Assembly (NCBI GenBank): GCA_029582265.1
Contig: CM055821.1
Span: 40,247,004-40,311,003, forward strand
DNA from: Zoroaster sp. YZ-2022
Taxonomy: Eukaryota > Echinodermata > Asteroidea > Forcipulatida > Zoroasteridae
Direction: 5' to 3'
Length of the DNA: 64,000 bases
Shown here: positions 1 through 14,321 of the stretch, piece after piece
Position numbering within the stretch: the first letter of the stretch is position 1
How the letters are laid out: each line of letters begins with the position of its first letter
Translations under genes and position numbers: made by a program
The notes under the pieces: model-generated
What the model saw: only the letters and a program-made list of their open reading frames with translations
Database searches by the model: none
What the model was told of the DNA's origin: nothing

Positions 1-3000
1 TTTTTTTATCCTGACATTTTTCAACGGCGGGTTTCATAAAACAGGAACAATTTCATTAAAAAAAACAAAAAAAACCTTTGGGGCAAAAGGGGCACTTTTA
101 TACTGGAAAAAGGGGAGCCACACCTTGGGGGCCTATGTATGCACAGCCGCCCAGATACCCCACACCTTACTATGGATGGGGAGAGACAAAGTGATTTTTT
201 TATGAACCAAAAAATGAAAAAAATACAGTTTTAAGGATGTTATATCCCAAAAAAAAGGTCCCAAGCCCCGGCCGTTATTAATTTTCATCCCTATGGGGGG
301 GTTTCTGCATATTTAATTCAAAAACATTTATTTCTCTATCAATGAAAAAAATTAAACAATTTGTAGTTAAAAATAACGGTTTAAAAAATATGGACTGTAC
401 AATTTACTGTTTCATGAATTTGAAAACTTTTAAAATTTTATTTTTTTAAGAAATTCCCAACCCTGACATATATACATTTCAAAGTGGCATCAAAAGCTTT
501 TTATAGAAATGTTTGAATTTTTAAAACCCCCGAACAAAAAAAACCAACAAACAGACAAGGAAAGGAAAAAACACAAAGAAAAAAAACGGGAAAGGACAAA
601 ACAAAAAGACAAAAAAAAGTAAATAATTAAAAAGGGGTTTAAAACAGGCAATCAAAAAAACCAAAAAGGAAAATTATTTTCAAAACAAAAAAAGCAGAAA
701 AAAAAATATTACAAAATTTTAAATTTTGAAAAATAATTTAAAAATTTTAAAAAATAAAAAAAAGCTCAAAATAAAGAAATTTTATTTTTTAATTTTAAAT
801 TTTTTATTTTTTTTAAATACCTAAAACCCGCAAAAGTGTTTCAAATTTGAATAAAACCGGCCCATCTAAAACAATTTGAGTTGTTTTATTTTATTTTTTT
901 TTTATTATTTTTTTTCCTCAAATTTATAAAATTAAAAAATTACCTCTTTTTTCATTTGTTGATGGTTTTGGGTTTAAAAAAAATTTAAATAATCAATCAA
1001 ATTTCTTAATAAGTATGATGTCTTTTAAATGTTTAAATTTTTTGGGGGCAATATTTAAAAATTCCATTAAAAAATGCTAATACATGGAAATTTTTTTTGT
1101 TTTTATTAAAAAAGATCTTATGTCCCCGGGGAGGGCCCCCCCTTTGTTTTCAAAAAAGTAGTTAACAAAACTTATTGGATTTTAATTCTTTTTTAATAAT
1201 TTGTTGGTTCATTGAGTTTTTGTTGGGAAATTTTCCCTAAAAAGTTTTCCTCCCCCCCCATTTTTATTCTTTTGTTTTGTTTGAATCAACCCAAGAGATT
1301 GAGTTTTTTTTATTTTTTTTGGGTCTTTGATGTGGTTTTGAATCTCAGAGCATGGGTGGGTTAAAAAGGCTTTAAATTGGGGAAATAATTATAAAACATC
1401 CCCTAAAATTATTCAGAGCTTGATTTCTGTACATATTATCTTTATTCTCAAAGTGGGTATTTAAAGGGTTTAAGGTTTTTTTATTTGATTTATTTCACAG
1501 TATCAAAAAATTTAAAAAACTCAATATCAGTCATAACATTCGTACAAGATATAGAATCACAAAAAAAGGGATATAAGGGGCCCAATAAAAAAAAAGAGCT
1601 TGTAAATATGGGCCCCGGGTACATGGGATTTAGCCGGAAACAGTGTTGAGCAAGACCCAAAGTCCAAACGAGACGAGACCCCATGACGAGACTAAGACCT
1701 TACAGTTCAGACAAAAATATTAAAAAAAACACACACACACACAATTGCGTGGGTAGAACGGGACATGTCCTCGCCGGACATGTACGCACATCCATGACAC
1801 GGGGTTTGATAAGGGATGATGACACAGCCCCTTGTTCAATGGGGGAGCCTCCTGCAAATTTTTTGAATTACATGTTACGAATTGCCTGGGATACAGGATC
1901 CCCAAAAGCGGGTTTTAAAAATCGAGTTCAAACGTGGGGATTTTCGGGTTTGACTGGGCTATTCGAGACCGAGTCCGAGAACGAAACAAAACGGACCCAA
2001 ATTTCAAGACCCCAAACGGGGACCAAAAATATGGTCTTGAGACTAGTTCCAGACCAACCCCAGTCAGACCTCCAACACTGGCCAGAAATAATTTCAAACT
2101 AATTGTACCATGGAATTTTGTTGGGGTTTAAATGGCAAAATATTACAGGTAGATTGAGGTAAAGAGGAATGTTGGGGTAATAAAAATTTTTTAAGTTTTT
2201 TAAATCCTATGTTTCGAAAAGGGGGCTTGCATAAAAATCAGTAAATGAAAATTTAAACAAATTCCATTTGATTTAAGAACTCCCCCCCTGCAAGTATTCC
2301 AAATTAAGATATGAAAAAGTGAAGTTTTATAAAGAATCTGAACTATTTGCAGGAAAAAAATTTGGGTTCATTAATACCCAATTTTCCGGATAATTTTTAA
2401 AATGTAGATGATCAATATGAAATTTTAATGATAGTCCAAGTCAAAAACAATCCAAAAGGGTTTTCAACAATCTTTCTTTAAAAGGGAAACATTAATCATT
2501 TTTTTCACAAATATGATACTGGCAGAATTACTAAAAACAAAATGGTTTTTGTAATATTTGGGGCAATTTTTTGATCTGAACTTTTTAACGACATTTTTTT
2601 CAAAAAAATTTACCAGAACTCCAGCAAGAAAAATGAACGGGACAATAGAAGAAGTCAATACTCACCCCATGGCCCGGGCAATCAGTCTCATAGGAAAAGC
2701 ACTTCAGCAAATGTCCAAGGGAAAGACTAATGTTTTTGTCACCTCAAATTCCACTTGCTGCACATTCACCATTTTGTTCTGGGGGGTTCGGAAAATGATT
2801 TTAAAGCATTGTTTTTGGACCAAAATTCCAAAAATATACGTAGAAATTGCACCCACGATTCAGTCTTGCTGTGATACATTCATTTCCCCCTGTACGTTAT
2901 TGTGGGTTTAAAGGGTTTTGGTCAAATTTTGGGTCATCTTTGAATATTTTTTTAAAAGGGACATCTTTTTATTCATTGTAAGAGGTCTATACCGCATGAA

Positions 3001-5545
3001 GTTATATATTTTAGATAAAACTTTAAACATATTATTCATATTAAATAAAGACAGGGTTTCTTTTAATTCAATGAAATTTTTTATTAAATATGTTAGTGAA
3101 ATTGAAATGTGAAGGGGTTGGGCAAAATACGGGAAAAAAATTATTTTCATGCAAATATATAACATTACTGGGAATACCTAAATGGGAAGATTACGAACAA
3201 TAAAGTAAAAGTAAATTAAAAACAAAATTTTTAACAATTTAAACAAAAAAAAATCAATATAATAAATAGAACATCTGTGTTTGTTGTGACCACAGGGTTG
3301 GGGAGAACATAAAAGGGAAGGCATGAGTAAAAAACGATTACGAAGCCAGGTTTTTCCCCCAGTAAAAGCGGCCTTTCCCCATTAAAAAGAAAGGGGGGAA
3401 AAACTCATAAAAGGTTTTGATCTATTAAAAAAAAAAAAAGTGAAAACACAAAAATGGTTTGTGGTTTTTGAAAATTTTAAATTTTTATTTAATTTTTTTT
3501 GTTTTTTTTTTGGGAGGGGGGGGGGTAAAAGGATTTTTTGGTTTTGGGCCCACTGAACACCTTTAAAATTTGTTTTTTTTTTAAAATTTTTTTTTTCTTC
3601 TCTGAAAGTATCCAGAAAAAAAACATATATATATTTCCAAGCTCAAATGATTTATTTTTCCCCCAAACCGGGGGATTTAGATGTTTTACACCAACGACGT
3701 AAGAAAATCACCCCAAATTATTTTCTTTTAAATTAAAATTTTAAAATACATTCCCCCCTCAATGCCCAGACGAACGGACTTATGTTTTTTTATGTTTTTA
3801 AATTTTGTATACCCCAAAACGAGTTAAAAAAATTACGGGGTTTTAAAAAAAAAGAAAAAATACAAATTATACAAATACACACAACATAAAAATAAAACTC
3901 GAAAAAGCTCAAAAAAAGGAAGGTTTATTTTGATTTAAACATTAAGACGATTCTTCAAAATTTTTCAGATCTTTCCAAAAATTTTGGGCCCACGACTTGA
4001 AAAATCGTCAAATTTGGGATTTCTCTGAACGGAAATGTTTCACATACGGCAGAACGTAGAATAATGGTTTTTCGAGCCGAATTAAATTCGCAAGATTTAG
4101 GGGGTGAAACACTGTACACGAGAACGACCAATTTGTACCAGGGGGAAAGTATGGGGAAAAATATTTTTGAGGCGTCTGGGGAACTTTAGCTGATCCAAGG
4201 GTAATTTTGAGTTTGGTTCTGTTGTAGTGGTTATAATGATGATTTAGGCAAAATTTAAAGAAAAATGAAATTCTAATCCATGGGGAAAATATAAGGTATT
4301 AGCTATTTTGGGGATGAGGTTTGCCCCGATATTTCGTAAATTTTTGAGGTTGGCATTCCATATCAAAAAGCTTTTTGAAGATATATGTTTTTTAAAAGAG
4401 GTGTTTCGTTGAACCCAGTGTTTTAAAAGTATCTGATCCGGGGACTGAGCTTCATCGATGATTTCATCAAGAGACATTTGGTAACAATGTTTTCTTCCCG
4501 AATACTATATTCGGACTTGAATCTTTCTTTTGCCGATTTTGACACATCCATTGTTTAATATCATACATTGTAGATGAAAGATGTTTCATATATCTCAATA
4601 TTTCCCCGGGGATTATTTTGGGCCCATAAACACAGTGATATAAATATCCATAGTTAAGGTTTTCATAAATAGCTGTTTTATCGTACTACATAAAAAAAAA
4701 AATATAGGGGCCATTTACCCCGGGGACCCAAAATCCCAAAGCTATAGGATGCGGAATGTTTTTAAACACGGGGAAGGGTTGACCGTTGCCCCTTCCCCTT
4801 AACGCGTCTCCCATACCCGAACCTGCCCCGAATTTAGTAGAACGGGTTTTACCCTGTCAAAAACCCCAAAAAACCCCGATAGGGGTGAGGCGTTTGTTCA
4901 AAGTTTTGGGAAAGGGGGTGTTATTTTGAGGTAAAGTTTTTTACCCTTGTGCTCGGTTGCGCTTTGGTACCTTGGGGGGGGTTGTCATTGAGATGTTTTA
5001 AACTAATCATGGATGCTTTTTCGAATTGACAAGTAACAGGTTATAACTGGTCGGTATTAGCGATAGTTTTCGCATCAGACTTTAAACAACGGTTTTACGG
5101 TTTTTCCAACTAGTGTGCCCACATTTTATCGTATTGAATTTTTTTAAAAAATCATATCTCGAACCAAATATTTTCCAATTTTTGGATCATCTTAAAAAAG
5201 GCTCGAGAACAGCCGGCGTAAAACACAGTCAAATCCGGGTTGTAAAACTTTTTCTTGGGGCGGCTATAAAAATTAACTTCCCTTTTTGTAATTTTCAGTT
5301 TAGGGATTTTTGATTTTAATAGGAAATAAAACAAAATAAACTTGAACTTGGAGTTTTAAATTGGTTAATTTTGTCAGTCGTTCCCAAATATGACCTTTTT
5401 TGGTTTGACGTTAATAAAGATCGTTAGCGCCGCAAGGCCCAAGATGGGCAACACGCAAAACATGAAGTATCCTCGTTTGGCCGCCTTTTTATAACACGAC
5501 AGACAGATGTGTGCACCGCGCGAAAACCCAAAGTTACCCTTTGCT

Positions 5546-5730
5546 CAAATCGTCGTGCCCCGCCCTTTCATTCTTCACTTTTCCCAAAAGAACAAGGAAA
5601 AGGGGGATACGCTTTTTTATTTCGTATTCAGGCCAATGTTCTTTTAAAATTTTTTATTTTTTAAAAATTTTTTAAAACGATGTTAAAATTGGGGGGATTT
5701 AAAAATTAGCCTACATTGTCATTTGGGGTA
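5546..5730 (+). repeat. Dispersed repeat, copy 1 (partner at 7058-7220)
   Basis: Starting at caaatcgtc, this segment shares a recognisable series of words with 7058-7220: a tttcattcttc word, aagaacaagga followed by a G-rich run, an A/T-rich stretch, and acgatgttaaaattgg against atgatgttttaaaatt. The copies are diverged and blurred by homopolymer noise. No coding content is seen; it is probably an old interspersed element. Confidence 0.4.
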
Positions 5731-7057
5731 CAAAAATAAATAATTATTAACTAGTAAATGTATAATCAAAAAAAGGTAGGTAATAAAAAGGGGCAAGCAA
5801 TTAAAAAATTTTTTCATAACCATTTTCTAAATGATTACAGGTGCCTTTTCCACGGCTATAAGTTCTCAATAGTTGCTATTGTAAAAGTACCATCCCCAAA
5901 GGCAAATTCTAAAAAGCTAGAAAGCATGGTATGGTCCCGAATAAAAAGGGGAATTAACCACCTTTTAACTATTTCCACCCCCTCTTCTGTGGTTTCAAAA
6001 CATTACGCAGTGCTTTGGCCTTTTTATATTGTAATTTAAACATCATGGACCCCAACGATGAACCACCGACCTAACACCTCTTGGTGAGGTCAATTTTTTG
6101 GTACCCTGAGCTCATAAAAAAAAGCCAGCTCCAGTTAGACCCAAAAAAATAAGCACAAAAAGGCCCGAAATCTTTGACCAAAGGGTACCATGGATGAAAA
6201 AAGATTCCCAAAAAACCCCAACATAAAAGCACAACTAAAAAAAAAGAAATAAAGGACGGAAACAAAAAATAATCCGGCCCTTGGAACAGGAAGTTTTCAG
6301 CTATTAAAGGTGCTAAAAACCCCCACTGAAACCAAGATGTCGGCTGTTTCTGTGGCCCTGCACCAGTCTCCAAGTTCAAATGCAAAAATAAGGTCGTTTA
6401 TAACTTTTTTTGACATAATCAAAACATTAAAAGAACAAATAAGTTTTTTCAATTTGTAGGGGGGCCATCACAATTCCCTTGTTATACACCTTAGGTTGTG
6501 GTTTTTGGGTAAAACAGGGAGAAGAGGGATATGTCTGTACTGGCTAAACACAACCACAAAAGAGATGCTTGTACAATCACTAGTAAATTTAAACAAAATC
6601 ATTTTATGAATACAAATTGAAGTAGGTCAATTTTTAGATTTACTTATAAATAAAAACAATTACTAATGCGAAAATTTGTACATACTTGAAAGTCATTGGG
6701 TTATTCCTTTAAAAACAAAGAAAAAAGGGTTTGTAAAGGGGGGTTTTTACTTTTTAAAAGAATTACTTTTTTTTATAATACGGCCTTTGTAACGTTTTTT
6801 GTTGACTCTGCGCTCAGTCTGATTTGACCGTATTTGTGGATTTGGGATTTTTCAGTCAGTATTTACAAATTCAACAAAATTTATTCATTAGAACCCAGCA
6901 AAAATGTCGGGACGCTGTCATTCTTGTTTAAATGTTTGGTTTTATCCCCTTTAAAATTTAGGGCAAATTAGGCTATTCATTGTTGGATTGGGCGTTTAGA
7001 AACCAATATCATCATGGCGTTAAGTTCCATCATCTGCTCACTGTTCCAAAAAATTTC

Positions 7058-7220
7058 TCAAATCGTCTAACACCCCATTTTCATTCTTCGGTTTCCAAAG
7101 AACAAGGAGAGGGGGATAAAATTATTTTTTTAATATTGTAATATTCATTAGGGCCAAAATTTTTAAAGTAACCAAAATTGTTTAAAAATTTGGGGTAATG
7201 ATGTTTTAAAATTAGTGGTG
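7058..7220 (+). repeat. Dispersed repeat, copy 2 (partner at 5546-5730)
   Basis: This is the same orientation and word order as the copy 1.5 kb upstream. It carries ttcattcttcgg, aagaacaaggag and a gatgttttaaaatta tail. The family is not recognised. Confidence 0.4.
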
Positions 7221-7731
7221 CGATCATTAAACATTTACGTTAAAGTTTTTTTTGACCCCTCTGCAATGGTCTGACCCGGTGACATTAAGCAAGAAAAAGC
7301 CAAAGTACTAACCCACAAAATAAATTTTGGATAAAAAACAACATTTTCCTAAAATTTTTAACAGTAATGCTTAAAGGCACTTTAAGTACAGAGTTTCTGT
7401 TTCATCCTGGTTTATTTTTGTGTTAGTGTCATGATAAACATATCATCCATGTGCGATAATTATCATTACAGAAACATACCCTTTACCCAAAAAGTGAAAT
7501 TTTGAAACCCCGAAACCCGCTAATGAAATTTTTTTGATTTTTTTTTGATAGGGAAAAAAAAGGGTCAATTCATTCACGGTTTGGGGTCTGACTGAGAAGG
7601 AACACACACATATCTATGTTTAAAAAGCTTTGGAATCAATAAATGTTGAATCTATTTGATATTTATAATCAACTGGAAGTCTTAAAGAATATTTTTGTGT
7701 GTGAAACCCTCTCGGACGGATCACGAATCCA

Positions 7732-7822
7732 GTTAACACAATTTTTTTTTGCAATTTCCCGAAAAAGGAAGGTTAACACAATTTTTTACGCAACTTCACG
7801 AAAAAGGAAGGTTAACATTATT
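7732..7822 (+). repeat. Tandem repeat, ~40-bp unit, 2.3 copies
   Basis: Units start with gttaacacaatttttt at 7732, 7772 and 7811 and each runs to a gaaaaaggaag block. The spacing of 40 and then 39 bp is direct tandem duplication. An open frame over it repeats a Ser-Arg-Lys-Arg-Lys-Val-Asn phrase only because of this periodicity. Confidence 0.7.
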
Positions 7823-10800
7823 TGACGTCTCGGTTTCCCCCAGTCCCCGACTAAGGATCACAACACAACAGTTAGGTTTGGCAGAAAAAAGGCTGCAGGG
7901 GTTGCGTTTTTAAACCCATAAGGTTCTGATTTTTTTAACATACATTTTACCTTTTTTTTTTGCAGATGTCAGCAGTGGGTCCAAAACACTGTCGCATTGA
8001 TCTGCGAATAGAATTCTGTAGTCAAAAAACGCCGTTTTGCTAGAGATTTTGAACTTGAAATTCTCCAAAAAAGGGACTAAAACAGACTGAACTGGAATGA
8101 GTTCCAACTATATTCAAGGTGAACCACCCAAATTTTGTCCACCCCCGAGGCCAAGAGGAAGAGGGGGACATTCCACACCAAAAGCCCCAAAAGCAGCAAG
8201 AAGGTATAAATAATATGAATAAAAAATTTTTTTTTGTACATGTTCATACATCGGGTTGTAAAAGCCCTTTTTCCGGCCCCACACAAAGGGAAAAGGCGGG
8301 CACATTTAAATCAAAAAAAGACGGGGGGTCCGAGAAATTGACTTTCAAGAAGGAATACAGAAAGTTTTTGGGAAAAGACAATTTGGCAAAAACAAAATTG
8401 CAAAAGGACCGACTTGAGTCCTTTTGAAATTTTTTTTGTTCCCCCTAAAACAACACTTGTTTTTTTTAAACACCATACCTGTTCTTTTTTGAAAGTAAAT
8501 TTAAACTCGTCTTGTTCCCCAGCCCCGTTTCCCAACTGTCCCCCTTATACTCTTTTTTTTTTTTTTTTGTTTTGCGTCAGACTCAGAAAGGACTCGACTA
8601 AAACCTCAAAATTACATACACATTACCTGTTGTTTATGTTAACCTATGTTTTATGCTAACCATGGAGAGGAAAGAAAAATAAAGTCGGGTTTTTTTTCCA
8701 CAGGACCCAAACCCACAAGTTTGCATTTAGGCAGAATCTTAACCACTGACCATCACGCCCTGATGAGAGGCCAGTTGAGTCTCAGTAGGGTTCCGCTGTA
8801 ATTTATTTTTTTGTAAATTGAGACTTTTCCCTCTTTTTTCTTTGCAGGCTGACAATGTAAACCCTACATTTTTTTAAATTTCCCTAAAAAAATCAAAAGA
8901 GGGTTTCCCAGGAATTTTATCATATGTTCTTGTGCCATCGATGATCAGCACCCAAAAGGGAAAGAACAGCAAACTGCTCAAGAAAAGGTAAATTTGATTG
9001 AAAAAGGGGAAAGCTAAAAAGGTCAATACAAAGTGAGGAGAGTCGCAATCAATCATGAAATAAAAGGAGGTTTTTTAGAAGAGCCAGCTTGCCTTCTTTG
9101 CCTAATTGCAGAATTCATCACAGCTTTTAAGGAAAGGCGGGAAAGGGGACTTACAAGAAAAAGAAAGCACTTTCCCTTTTTCACCAGAGTCCCGTCCCAA
9201 TTTGTCTACGTTTTTTCAATTTCCATCTTTTCACCCCTCCAAAAATGGTTGAGTAATGGGGAATAAGGCTCTTTCCCCCAAGGTATTTGTTTGAGAGAAA
9301 AAGCTGGTGCGAAAAAAGTATTTTGGTCACACATTTGACGAAATGAGTCACGTGGGCCTTCATACAAATCACAGAAGATGGGGGGGTTTTGTTTGGTCAC
9401 TGGGAAAAACATAAAAAGCCTGAAAACATTTTGTGTTCATGGTTGGGTGATTAAGTGGAAACACCCCATTTTTTTTTGAAAGAGATGCCACGTAAAACGA
9501 AAAAATTGTAACGAATGATTCAGAATGAAAAAGGCACTGGCCCAAAACTAAGGGGTTTTTGTGACCAACCAGAAAATGTTCACCCAAAAACTCCTTTCAA
9601 ACAAAAAGAATTTCTTCACCCATGGGAGGAAAAAACTTCTTTTTGGGCCCCGCCACATTTTTAAAAAAAATAAATCTAACTTGGAAAATATCTATATAAA
9701 TAAAAAGATGGGGGAAAAAATCAGGGGAAAATATTCGTAATTTCTAGAAGATTCAAATTGGCAATCAAAAAAGCAAAAACCCCAAAAAAGGGCATTTTTG
9801 ACCCAAAGTTTCCCAAAATGAGAAAAAGGCGGGTGCTTAGTCATTCAGTGGCTGAAAGGCCAATGTAGCTTTTGGGAACCCCAAAAGCTGCATACACAGT
9901 GTTTCTTTGGGAGATGATCAAAACTTTTTGATCATTTAACAGTAGATGTTTAAAGGATCCAAAAATTGAGAAGGGCCCTTTGCCCGAAAACTTGAACACA
10001 AAATCATTTTTTGGGTTAAAAGCCAAACCAAAAGCTTGAAAGAGTTGGTAAAGTTCTGTTTATAAAGGGATGGGTCGGGCTTTTCATGTACCCCTTGGCA
10101 CCTTAAAGGAAAACCCACTGATGTCCGATTTCAACACCCGTCTTAACCAGGATATTAGAAAATGTTTTACCATTCGAAAAAAAGGTGGTTTGAGATAATC
10201 CATCCAAGGAATTTCTTGGCCTTCAGGATGGAATGGATCCTTTTGCCGTTTTTGGGGCCAACTGCTTACCGACTGACAATTTGTCCCGACCTGCGCCTCA
10301 AAAGCAAACGGGAAAAAAAACAATCCAACACGTATCAACAGCGCACAAAAATCGGTCAACAATATTTAATTTTACCTCCCCGAACGAAACGTTGCATACA
10401 TCGCACCAAAATTTCACCGGACACAAATACCCCCATCATGCCAGACCTGCAGGCTCTTTTAAAGGCAAGAGTTGAAACCCGCTACTATTCATCTAACGAA
10501 GTATGACCATCCATATCTGACTTTGGGTCGTTAATGGTCCCCCAGAGGCTTCCTAGTTTTTTCCAATGTGGGTTGTTTTACTGAATTTTATGACATAAAG
10601 ATGAAGAGCAACATCTCCCACCTGCTCAATCAATGGGATCTAGATTTGTACAAGGAGATGTTAAGGGGGAATAAAAGCCCAAAAATTTTAGCTATATTTG
10701 AAAAGTTCAAAAATTTTGCACTGAAGTTTAAAAACAGAGAAAATGATTCACCCCCAAAGGAAATGTGGAAAATTTAAAATGGGACATAAATAAAATTGGT

Positions 10801-12899
10801 GTACACTGAGATTATAATTGACTTTTTAAAAGGGAGACATTTATATACATATGCAGAATATGGGGACCTTAAAATCTCATAAGTATGAATTAAATAAAGC
10901 ATGGGTCCAAAAAACCCATAAAGTTGAGGATAGGACACTATTCAAACCATACTGGGACTTTGTTAGACAAAAAAAATACGTACCTTGATAAACCATGGGG
11001 TTTATTTAAAATTGGGGGACACAATCCACATTTTTTGGAAAAAGACGTTCACGGTTTTTTTCTGGGAAAAAACCTTTACGTCATGTGTTTATATGGACCC
11101 AGTCAATGGAACGCAATCCGTGAACTCGGGTGATGATTTAGGGGCGCACGACGCGTAACCGTCCCCCATAATTATTTTAAAAAGATTTGCCTAGCGATGG
11201 TGCATTTTTTGGGCAAAAAAAGTTTGGGGTTTGGTTCTTTTTTGCGTTCGGTTGTGTGCGATGGTCTTCCCATGATAACATAAACCCAACTTGTGATCGG
11301 CGCTTGTTTCGAGGCGCATTGTAAAAAATGTTAAAACATATTAAATGATTGTTGTATACCCGTATCTTTCGTTACTCACCCCGAGTAAGTTCTAGAGAAA
11401 CATTGATGATTGAACATGTCTGATGTCAAAACCGAAAAAAATTTTCACGTTGGATTTTCCCTAGCTGTGCGTTTTTTTCTGGGTTTGGTAGGAAACCCCC
11501 CGCAATGTTACACTCGTGAACGGCGCTTCACGTGTGCTCAGGTAAGCACGGGAAAGGGCGCTTGAGAGGGAACCCGTCATTACCGGCTCTAAAACACTTG
11601 TGAAAAAAAAAAACCCATATTTCGAAAATCGCGTTTTTTGACGAAATCGGGGTGAAAAAAACGATATCGCCCAACCTAACGGAATCAGAAGCAAAAAAGG
11701 GTAAAATTTTTTCCCAAAACTTTTAAATATAATAACCGTAAATAATTGGGGTAATGGTGTTTTGTTAAAAAAAAATTGGTGATTTTTCAAAATTTGTATT
11801 TGTTTTTTAAAAGAAATGAAAAATGTAAACATTAAAAAAATTTTTTTTAAAAATAAAACCAAATTTTGGGTACAAAACCTCAAAAATTTTTGAAATTTAA
11901 GGAAACCAGGCCCCAAATTTTTTTGACACTTTTCCAGGGGGAAAAAAAAACATGTATGTTTCAACGTATTTTTAAATAGATTTTTTGGGTTTAAACCCTG
12001 TAACCTACCATTTTAAAAAAAAGTTCAAAAAAAAATTAAATTCGTCTGGTGAAACTGTACGTTTCCCCATGGTCTGTCTGAGGGGTAATATTTTAAAAAA
12101 AAAATTTTCCAGATGATTTGTCATTTCCCGGGGAAAATTAAACTATTAGAATGACATGACAACTCGAATTATGTTGCTTACAGACACATTCCCTTTTTTT
12201 AGAAATTTTTTTTTTTTTAAATTTTAAATTTAAAATGTTTTTTGTTGATTTGTCATTTAAATGTTGATTTGTAAAGTATATGTCCGATTGTGGTTTTTAT
12301 ATTTTATTTGGGCCCCTTTTTTGTTCAAAGCTTATACTGAGTTATAGATACCCGTAATTTCTTTTTTATTGAAAATTAAATTTAAAAAATGTGAATTCAC
12401 CCTTTTGGTGTAAAGTTTTTTAATAAACCAATAATGTTAATAATAATATTGTTTCCCCCAACAAAAAAATTTTTTTTTTCCTAAGAAGTTAATTAGGATA
12501 ATATTTCAGACTAAAAATTGCTCAGGGTGGTGGGGGGGTGTAAAACAGATGAATTCCACCCAAAAGTGAAAGAAAATTTTTTATTCGATTTTAAAATATG
12601 AATTTTTTGCCCAAAATATACGCCAAAATTTGATTGAAGTCTATTGTTCTTTATTTTATTTTTTTTAAATTTAGTTTAATAAGTTCACGTCTAGTCCTGG
12701 AATGTGTTTTTTGCAGATGCGAGGAAATTTCTAAAATGGACAGAATTTTCAAAAATTTTGAAAAAAAATTTGTTAATTGACCATCTTTTAAAAAAAAAAG
12801 GCCGGGCCCAGCATCCAGTACACTGGGAATACGTTTTTTTAAACTGAAAAATTTTTTAAAATTAAAATTTAAACCCCGAAAACCCCCCCAAACAAAAAA

Positions 12900-14320
12900 A
12901 ATTTTTTTTTTCTTTACACGGAAAAGCCTGAATTCTGGCTATTGTCCTAAATCTGGCATTTATAATGCATCCAACAAGTCGAGCATTGCGCCATCGTACA
13001 TCATGAACATTATTGCGCGCGCAAAACTGATTGTGCTTCCCTAAATGGCAGCCGTTTCACTCCAGTGCGTGCTTCAATCATTTACGTGCGTTGGGAATTG
13101 CGCGTCAGTTGCCTATCTTACGCCTTGCGGCGCTTCTGCGATCTTTGACGTTAATGACCTACAACATCGAGCATGTCGAGAGGCGGGACAAGCGATGTAT
13201 GCATGGGCATACAAACGACGACGTTACAATGCACCATGGAGAAGTTCTTCCTCCGCCCAGTACCGCCGACATGCACACACACACGCACGGCAGCTATGGC
13301 TCACGATTACTGGATCGTGGTGCCCGACACTCTTTGCGATTGCATGTTTCGGTGTCCGGGAACTGTACACCAGCTGACATATTGCCAGATCAGATCAGAG
13401 GAGGAGAGCTAGAAACACAGATATAACTCCGACGCGTGGCCTGGATGAAGACCAGATCAGATGACTCATCTTTCTAAATTTACAGTGAACGATTTCCCCT
13501 GTATCCATCGAAAAATGCGAGTAATTTGGGCAATCTGCTATGGAATTTCAAACAATGCATCGCAATTTTGCGATACAAATTTTCGACGGATTTATAAGCA
13601 TTTTTTAAATCATATTCACAAAACCCTTTCCCGAAATAACGTTTACATGTATATTTCCGACCAAAAAAATATCGAGCTATCCGTCCCGACTGGGTTTGTT
13701 TCCGTGTGTCCAGACCACGCCGGGGGTGAGTCCATGCGACGTATGCCGTGTTCAACGATGACTTCACGCCGACGCGACGGTGTTGATGCAACAGTAAACA
13801 CAACTTTATTTTCCAACAATCCGTAAGGTTTTTCCACCAATGCCTAAATTCTATGTGCATGCATTATTTTTCTATAACTGATGAATTAACTACGAGCGAA
13901 ATTCCCGAAATGGAAAATACGCAACAACCGCCCAGTTTTTTTTATAGCTTCGCACGTGTTTATTTTTTCTTCTCCTGAGTTTGGGGGTTGCAACATCCCC
14001 CTACACACAATAGTACCGTGTTCAGTTGACATGTGCGCTTTCATACGATCACTACGGCCGTATTCAGCAAACTCTAGAAACATTACCAGCCAGCTTCGTT
14101 TTATAATAACGGTTTTGAAAATTAACCCTTTCATTACCCATTCCAGTTATGGCAGAGATTGCCTTCTTTACCACGGTAATTAGGGCCCAATGTCACTTCA
14201 GCACCGGTGGATTTTCACGAATTTCATTGAAATTGCGCCCTCACACGGCAGGAATAGACATTGTTTTAACTTTCTGTTTGTATGTAAAATGGTATACAAA
14301 GGAAAACATTATTAAAAAGC
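12900..14320. other. No recognised gene; short GC-richer patch
   Basis: Between about 12.96 and 13.45 kb the sequence is richer in G+C and CpG than its surroundings, and three overlapping frames stay open for 79 to 131 codons. None shows a family motif, and frames open together in different phases usually reflect composition. The rest, to 14.32 kb, shows nothing recognisable. A 5' exon or CpG-rich promoter of an unknown gene cannot be excluded. Confidence 0.4.
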
Positions 14321-14321
14321 T

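Larger units (their letters stand above)
1..12900. other. Low-quality AT-rich sequence, no recognisable gene
   Basis: The stretch is very AT-rich and full of runs of three to nine identical bases in all four letters, for example repeated aaaa/tttt/cccc/gggg blocks. From about 12.9 kb the sequence changes to normal complexity. Open frames here (up to 167 codons near 11.5-12.0 kb, minus strand) are dominated by Phe, Lys and Leu from homopolymers and show no family motif. I read this as poorly polished consensus of real non-coding DNA. Genes with frames broken by false indels could be hidden here, including missing exons of the minus-strand P450 gene B. Confidence 0.6.

Noticed and set aside
1683..2131. 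139-codon frame with repeated Arg/Thr/Asp phrases
   Set aside because: Reflects recurring gagacc/agacc words in low-quality DNA; three frames are open together.
10084..10506. Overlapping frames of 92 and 114 codons on opposite strands
   Set aside because: No family resemblance; located in low-quality sequence.
13031..13426. 131-codon frame in the GC-richer patch
   Set aside because: Other frames are open over the same bases and there is no motif or splice support.
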